A stretch of 8,369 nt of DNA, taken from positions 1 through 8,369 of the forward strand of contig DUZC01000079.1 of NCBI GenBank assembly GCA_013349735.1, written 5' to 3'. Of the stretch, positions 5,618-8,369 are shown one piece after another. Both the position numbers and the translations under genes were made by a program. The stretch is from Rhodospirillaceae bacterium (GTDB taxonomy: Bacteria > Pseudomonadota > Alphaproteobacteria > Rhodospirillales > Magnetospirillaceae). The number at the start of each line of letters is the position of its first letter. Position 1 is the first letter of the stretch. Below the pieces are notes generated by a model. The model did no database searches and was not told where the DNA came from. It saw nothing but the letters and a program-made list of their open reading frames with translations.

Positions 5618-7111
5618 ATGCCCCACGCTTTCGAACTTGAGACCGCCCAAAACCCTGAAGCTCTGCGCCGGATTGTCATTGAACCGGTTTCGCGCGTTGA
5701 AGGTCATGGCAAGGTCACCATCTTGCTCGACGAAGCCCATCAAGTGCATCAGGTCCGCCTGCATATTGTCGAGTTCCGTGGTTTCGAAAAATTCATCGAA
5801 GGTCGGCCCTATTGGGAAGTTCCGGTGCTGGTCCAACGCCTCTGCGGGATTTGCCCGGTTTCACATCATCTGGCCGCCTCGAAGGCCATGGATATGATTG
5901 TCGGCGCCACCACCCTGACCCCGACCGCCGAAAAAATCCGCCGGCTGATGCATTACGGCCAGATGCTGCAGTCGCATGCCCTGCATTTCTTCCATCTTTC
6001 CTCGCCCGATCTCCTGTTCGGCTTTGCCTCGGATCCGGCCAAACGCAATATCGTCGGAGTCGCTCTGGCTAACCCGGATATTGCCAAAAAAGGCGTGCTG
6101 CTACGTAAATTCGGCCAGGAAGTGATCCGTGTCACGGCCGGCAAAAGGGTCCATGGAACCGGTTCTGTCCCCGGCGGCGTCAACAAGGCCCTGACTTCGG
6201 AAGAGCGCGCCTATCTGCTTGGCGATATCCAACAGGTGGTGGCCTGGAGCCAGGAAGCCGTCCAGATGATCAAACGACTGCATCTTCAGAACGCCATTCT
6301 CTACGATGGCTTTGCCGATGTCCCCGCCAGCATGATGAGCCTGGTCGACGCCAATGGCACATTGGATTTTTACCACGGCGCTTTGCGGGCAAGAGACAAA
6401 GACGGCGCCATCATTTTTGATCAGGTCAGCTACCAGGGCTATAATGACTTGCTAACCGAAGGGGTCAAACCCTGGAGCTATATGAAATTTCCCTTTATCA
6501 CCAGTTTGGGTGAAGAAAAGGGATGGTATCGGGTAGGCCCGCTGTCCAGGGTGCAGAATTGTGACCGCATGCCAACGCCCCTGGCCGAGGCGGAACGTTT
6601 GGACTTTCTCTCCCATGGCCACGGCACCCCGGCCCATGGTTCCCTGGCCTTCCACTGGACCCGCATGATCGAGATGCTGTGCGCCGCCGAAACCATTTCC
6701 CAGCTTTTGCTGGATGATGATCTTTTGGGCCAGGACCTGCTCGCCAGCGGACCGCGCTGCCAGGAAGGGATTGGTGTCATCGAAGCACCGCGCGGCAGTT
6801 TGTTCCATCATTACCGGGTCAATGAAGATGACCTGGTGACCTATGCCAATCTCATCGTCTCGACGACCCATAATAATACGCCGATGAATTTGGCCGTACG
6901 CGACGTTGCCAAGAAATATCTCAATGGCCGTGAACTAACCGAAGGGTTGCTGAACCATATTGAAGTGGCGATCCGCTGCTTCGACCCCTGTTTGTCCTGC
7001 GCCACCCATGCTCTGGGGCAAATGCCGCTGGATGTTACCTTAATGGATGCCGATGGCACCGTTCTTCAGCGAATGACCAAAGATGAACAAGGGACCCTTC
7101 GCCAGCACTGA
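5618..7111 (+). CDS. hoxH: NAD-reducing [NiFe]-hydrogenase large (catalytic) subunit HoxH
   Basis: HoxH holds the NiFe(CN)2(CO) site where H2 is split or formed. It is 497 residues as a precursor. The N-terminal block has Glu28 in the RVEGHGK motif. The first metal-binding motif (L1) is RLCGICPVSHH with Cys76 and Cys79. The last (L2) is DPCLSCATH with Cys458, Cys461 and His464. All four nickel-binding cysteines are present, so the subunit looks catalytically intact. After His464 there is a 33-residue extension, the peptide that the HoxW protease removes after nickel insertion. I took the ATG at 5618 as start. A TTG at 5594 would add eight residues but lies before the likely ribosome binding site. 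The gene begins 20 bases after hoxY and its last 29 bases overlap hoxW. L1 and L2 follow the pattern I recall for group 3d (bidirectional NAD-linked) enzymes. Confidence 0.97.
   Translation: MPHAFELETAQNPEALRRIVIEPVSRVEGHGKVTILLDEAHQVHQVRLHIVEFRGFEKFIEGRPYWEVPVLVQRLCGICPVSHHLAASKAMDMIVGATTLTPTAEKIRRLMHYGQMLQSHALHFFHLSSPDLLFGFASDPAKRNIVGVALANPDIAKKGVLLRKFGQEVIRVTAGKRVHGTGSVPGGVNKALTSEERAYLLGDIQQVVAWSQEAVQMIKRLHLQNAILYDGFADVPASMMSLVDANGTLDFYHGALRARDKDGAIIFDQVSYQGYNDLLTEGVKPWSYMKFPFITSLGEEKGWYRVGPLSRVQNCDRMPTPLAEAERLDFLSHGHGTPAHGSLAFHWTRMIEMLCAAETISQLLLDDDLLGQDLLASGPRCQEGIGVIEAPRGSLFHHYRVNEDDLVTYANLIVSTTHNNTPMNLAVRDVAKKYLNGRELTEGLLNHIEVAIRCFDPCLSCATHALGQMPLDVTLMDADGTVLQRMTKDEQGTLRQH
7010..7108 (+). 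other. HoxH C-terminal propeptide (predicted to be cleaved after His464)
   Basis: These codons specify residues 465-497 of HoxH, beginning ALGQMPL. In characterised [NiFe]-hydrogenases the maturation endopeptidase cuts just after the His of the DPCxxCxxH motif, and the Ala that follows here fits. The cut itself is inferred. The first 26 bases of hoxW (from 7083) are read from the same DNA in another frame. Confidence 0.85.
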
Positions 7112-7619
7112 CCCCGTCGCCCCTACCCTTCTTTTGGGTTGGGGAAACCCAAGCCGCGGTGACGACGCCCTGGCGCCCTTATTGCTGGAGCAAATTGCTT
7201 CGATGCAGGCCGATCATCCGGAATGGGGCGCCATCGCGCTCTTGACCGACTTTCAGTTGCAGATCGAACATGCCCTTGATCTGCAGGGGCGCCGGCGGGT
7301 CCTGTTCGTCGATGCCTGCGCCGAAAACGGCGCCCCTCCCTTCGCCATCAGCGAAATCAGCGCCAATCCCGCGGCCAATCTCGCCAGCCATCGTCTGTCG
7401 CCGCAGGCGGTGATGCAGGTCTATCAAACCGTTCAAACCGCTCCGCTACCGAGCTGCCATTTGCTGGCCATCCGCGGAACCTCCTTTGAACTGGGCGCGG
7501 GCTTAAGCCCAGAGGCCAAAGACAATCTAGAGGCCGCCCTGTCCTGGACATGTGACTGGCTGGCTGAAGCCGCCAAGGATTGTTGCCAAATCCACACCGG
7601 TGAAATGACTGTTTGCTAG
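7083..7619 (+). CDS. hoxW: HoxH maturation endopeptidase HoxW (peptidase family M52)
   Basis: HoxW is the hydrogenase-specific protease that senses nickel in HoxH and removes its C-terminal peptide, letting the active site close and the large subunit join HoxY. The 178-residue protein has the family hallmarks: GWGNPSRGDDALAP (19-32), where Asp28 should correspond to nickel-binding Glu16 of E. coli HybD; LFVDACAE (74-81), with Asp77 as the second ligand; and SHRLSPQAVM (102-111), with His103 as the third. The equivalences come from the known HybD fold. The C-terminus is cysteine-rich, with Cys167, Cys168 and Cys178, and has no family motif that I recognise. The ATG at 7083 lies inside hoxH and has no strong ribosome binding site, so translation probably depends on ribosomes finishing hoxH. 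No later in-frame ATG precedes the GWGN motif, so this start is the most plausible. Confidence 0.94.
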   Translation: MNKGPFASTDPVAPTLLLGWGNPSRGDDALAPLLLEQIASMQADHPEWGAIALLTDFQLQIEHALDLQGRRRVLFVDACAENGAPPFAISEISANPAANLASHRLSPQAVMQVYQTVQTAPLPSCHLLAIRGTSFELGAGLSPEAKDNLEAALSWTCDWLAEAAKDCCQIHTGEMTVC

Positions 7620-7641
7620 ATTGTCAGAACCGGCCCGCCGC

Positions 7642-7658
7642 CGCAGACTATCCCTGCG
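7642..7658 (+). other. Weak inverted repeat after hoxW
   Basis: CGCAG (7642-7646) and CTGCG (7654-7658) can pair around a 7-base loop, followed by AAATTT. It lies in the 72-base gap between hoxW and the flavodoxin-like gene. The stem is short and there is no T-tract, so it is at most a weak terminator or chance structure. Confidence 0.25.
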
Positions 7659-7691
7659 AAATTTGCACATCCATGGTTAAGGAGAGAACGC

Positions 7692-8243
7692 ATGGCCAAA
7701 ATCGTCGTTGTTTTTCATTCTGGCTATGGCCACACACTACGCATGGCACAGGCCGTCGCCGAGGGGGCGTCGGCTCAATTGCTGGCCATTGATGCGGAAG
7801 GAAATTTGCCTGAAAACGGCTGGGAAAGCCTGAGCCAGGCCGACGCTATCATCATGGGCAGCCCAACTTATATGGGCAGTGTCAGCTGGCAGTTCAAAAA
7901 ATTCGCCGACGCTTCCAGCAAGCCATGGTTTAGCCAGGCCTGGAAAAATAAACTCTTCGCCGGCTTCACCAACAGCGCCACCATGAACGGCGACAAGCTA
8001 TCCACACTGCATTACCTTTTCACTTTGGCCATGCAGCATAGCGGTATCTGGGTCGGGACCGGCATGATGCCTTCGAACAGCAAAGCCGCCCAGCGCAATG
8101 ACATCAATTTCGTCGGCTCCTTCGCGGGGGCCATGGCCCAGTCGCCCTCGGACAGCAAGCCGGACGAAATGCTGCCGGGCGACCTTGAAACCGCCAAGCT
8201 GTTTGGCCAGCGGGTGGCCGAAATAGCCGGTAAATTAGCCTAG
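7692..8243 (+). CDS. Flavodoxin-fold FMN protein (WrbA / NAD(P)H:quinone oxidoreductase-like)
   Basis: A 183-residue soluble flavoprotein of the flavodoxin-like fold. The first strand MAKIVVVFHS leads into the phosphate-binding loop SGYGHT (10-15) of FMN. The second FMN loop is GSPTYMGSVSWQFKKFAD (56-73), typical of the WrbA/NADPH-dependent FMN reductase group. A third characteristic stretch is GFTNSATMNGDK (91-102). The family includes NAD(P)H:quinone oxidoreductases and electron carriers; substrate and donor here are unknown. The start is well supported by AAGGAG (7679-7684), 7 bases before the ATG. It follows hoxW by 72 bases in the same direction and could be read through from the hox operon, in the place where hoxI stands in Cupriavidus. 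It has no similarity to HoxI that I can see (no cyclic-nucleotide-binding-type sequence). The stop codon sits inside a large palindrome. Confidence 0.9.
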   Translation: MAKIVVVFHSGYGHTLRMAQAVAEGASAQLLAIDAEGNLPENGWESLSQADAIIMGSPTYMGSVSWQFKKFADASSKPWFSQAWKNKLFAGFTNSATMNGDKLSTLHYLFTLAMQHSGIWVGTGMMPSNSKAAQRNDINFVGSFAGAMAQSPSDSKPDEMLPGDLETAKLFGQRVAEIAGKLA

Positions 8244-8274
8244 AGTGCATCAGTTTTAAACTGAAGCACTCTAG
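8240..8274. repeat. 35-base near-perfect palindrome, possible bidirectional terminator
   Basis: The two 17-base arms are complementary around a single central T at 8257, with one mismatch (A8249 opposite A8265). The left arm begins CTAGAGTGC and the right arm ends GCACTCTAG. It contains the stop codon of the flavodoxin-like gene (8241-8243). The RNA would form a long hairpin right after the coding region. The structure could stop or stabilise transcripts from either side, but no T-tract follows on the plus strand. It may also be one copy of a genome-wide palindromic repeat. Confidence 0.7.
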
Positions 8275-8369
8275 GGGCCCTGTGCGAACGAAAAATCTCC
8301 GATTTTTCAATGCTCAAGCGCCGCTCGGGGTAACAGGGGCAAAACCCCGGGCACTCAAGCTGGGTAACG
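8275..8369. repeat. Structured non-coding tail with several small repeats
   Basis: No gene is supported here. Visible structures are a hairpin GAAAAATC (8290-8297), loop TCC, GATTTTTC (8301-8308); a second stem GGGG (8336-8339) and CCCC (8345-8348) around CAAAA; and complementary CCCTGT (8278-8283) and ACAGGG (8333-8338). There is also a direct repeat of CTCAAGC followed by GGGTAAC (8313-8319 with 8328-8334, and 8354-8360 with 8362-8368). The density of repeats suggests part of an intergenic repeat element that runs off the window. Confidence 0.45.

Noticed and set aside
8104..8310. Minus-strand 68-codon open frame overlapping the end of the flavodoxin-like gene
   Set aside because: It runs through the palindrome and antisense to a well-supported gene, and appears to be a spurious product of the repeat.
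8314..8369. Possible 3' end of a minus-strand gene entering from the right edge
   Set aside because: Two reverse frames are open to the window edge, one ending at 8314 and one at 8240, but they are only 18-43 codons long and lie in repeat-rich sequence. They show no recognisable protein.
1..8369. tRNA, rRNA, CRISPR arrays, insertion sequences or transposase genes
   Set aside because: Looked for on both strands; no cloverleaf, regular spaced repeats or transposase motifs were seen.

Overview
The window carries a compact set of structural genes for a soluble, NAD-reducing [NiFe]-hydrogenase of group 3d (hoxF-hoxU-hoxY-hoxH) with its dedicated maturation protease (hoxW). Three unrelated flanking genes lie on the left and a flavodoxin-fold protein on the right. 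Fairly GC-rich coding sequence, strong Shine-Dalgarno sites, a plant-type (class II) DAHP synthase and the style of the Hox proteins point to a proteobacterium. Rhodospirillales-like alphaproteobacteria are my best guess, but this is inference and nothing in the window fixes the taxon.

Left part (1-2303): a small exported type 1 copper protein (cupredoxin, amicyanin-like loop) reads rightward. It ends 23 bases from the 3' end of a convergent class II DAHP synthase gene, the first step of the shikimate pathway. A 144-base divergent intergenic region separates that gene from a small two-helix membrane protein of unknown function reading rightward.

Central part (2304-7619): a 95-base leader with a short inverted repeat precedes the hydrogenase operon. 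hoxF and hoxU overlap by 4 bases, hoxU and hoxY by 1, hoxY ends 20 bases before the chosen hoxH start, and hoxW begins inside hoxH (29-base overlap). HoxF (NuoE/NuoF fusion; FMN, NAD and one [4Fe-4S]) and HoxU (NuoG N-terminal-like, several Fe-S clusters) form the diaphorase module. HoxY and HoxH form the hydrogenase module with the proximal cluster and the NiFe site. HoxW should trim the C-terminal 33 residues of HoxH once nickel is inserted. The expected reaction is reversible H2 + NAD+ to NADH + H+ in the cytoplasm. The order hoxFUYHW is that of the Cupriavidus necator (Ralstonia eutropha) soluble hydrogenase, but hoxI does not follow hoxW here. No hyp accessory genes lie in the window, so they must be elsewhere.

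Right part (7620-8369): after a 72-base gap comes a 183-residue flavodoxin/WrbA-like FMN protein with its own good ribosome binding site. Its stop codon lies inside a 35-base near-perfect palindrome, followed by about 95 bases rich in further small inverted and direct repeats. This looks like an intergenic palindromic element or terminator region rather than coding sequence.

I see no sign of a wholly new system. The most unusual points are the flavodoxin gene in the hoxI position, the hoxW start nested in the sequence for the peptide HoxW removes, an unusual HoxF tail, and the structured element at the right end.
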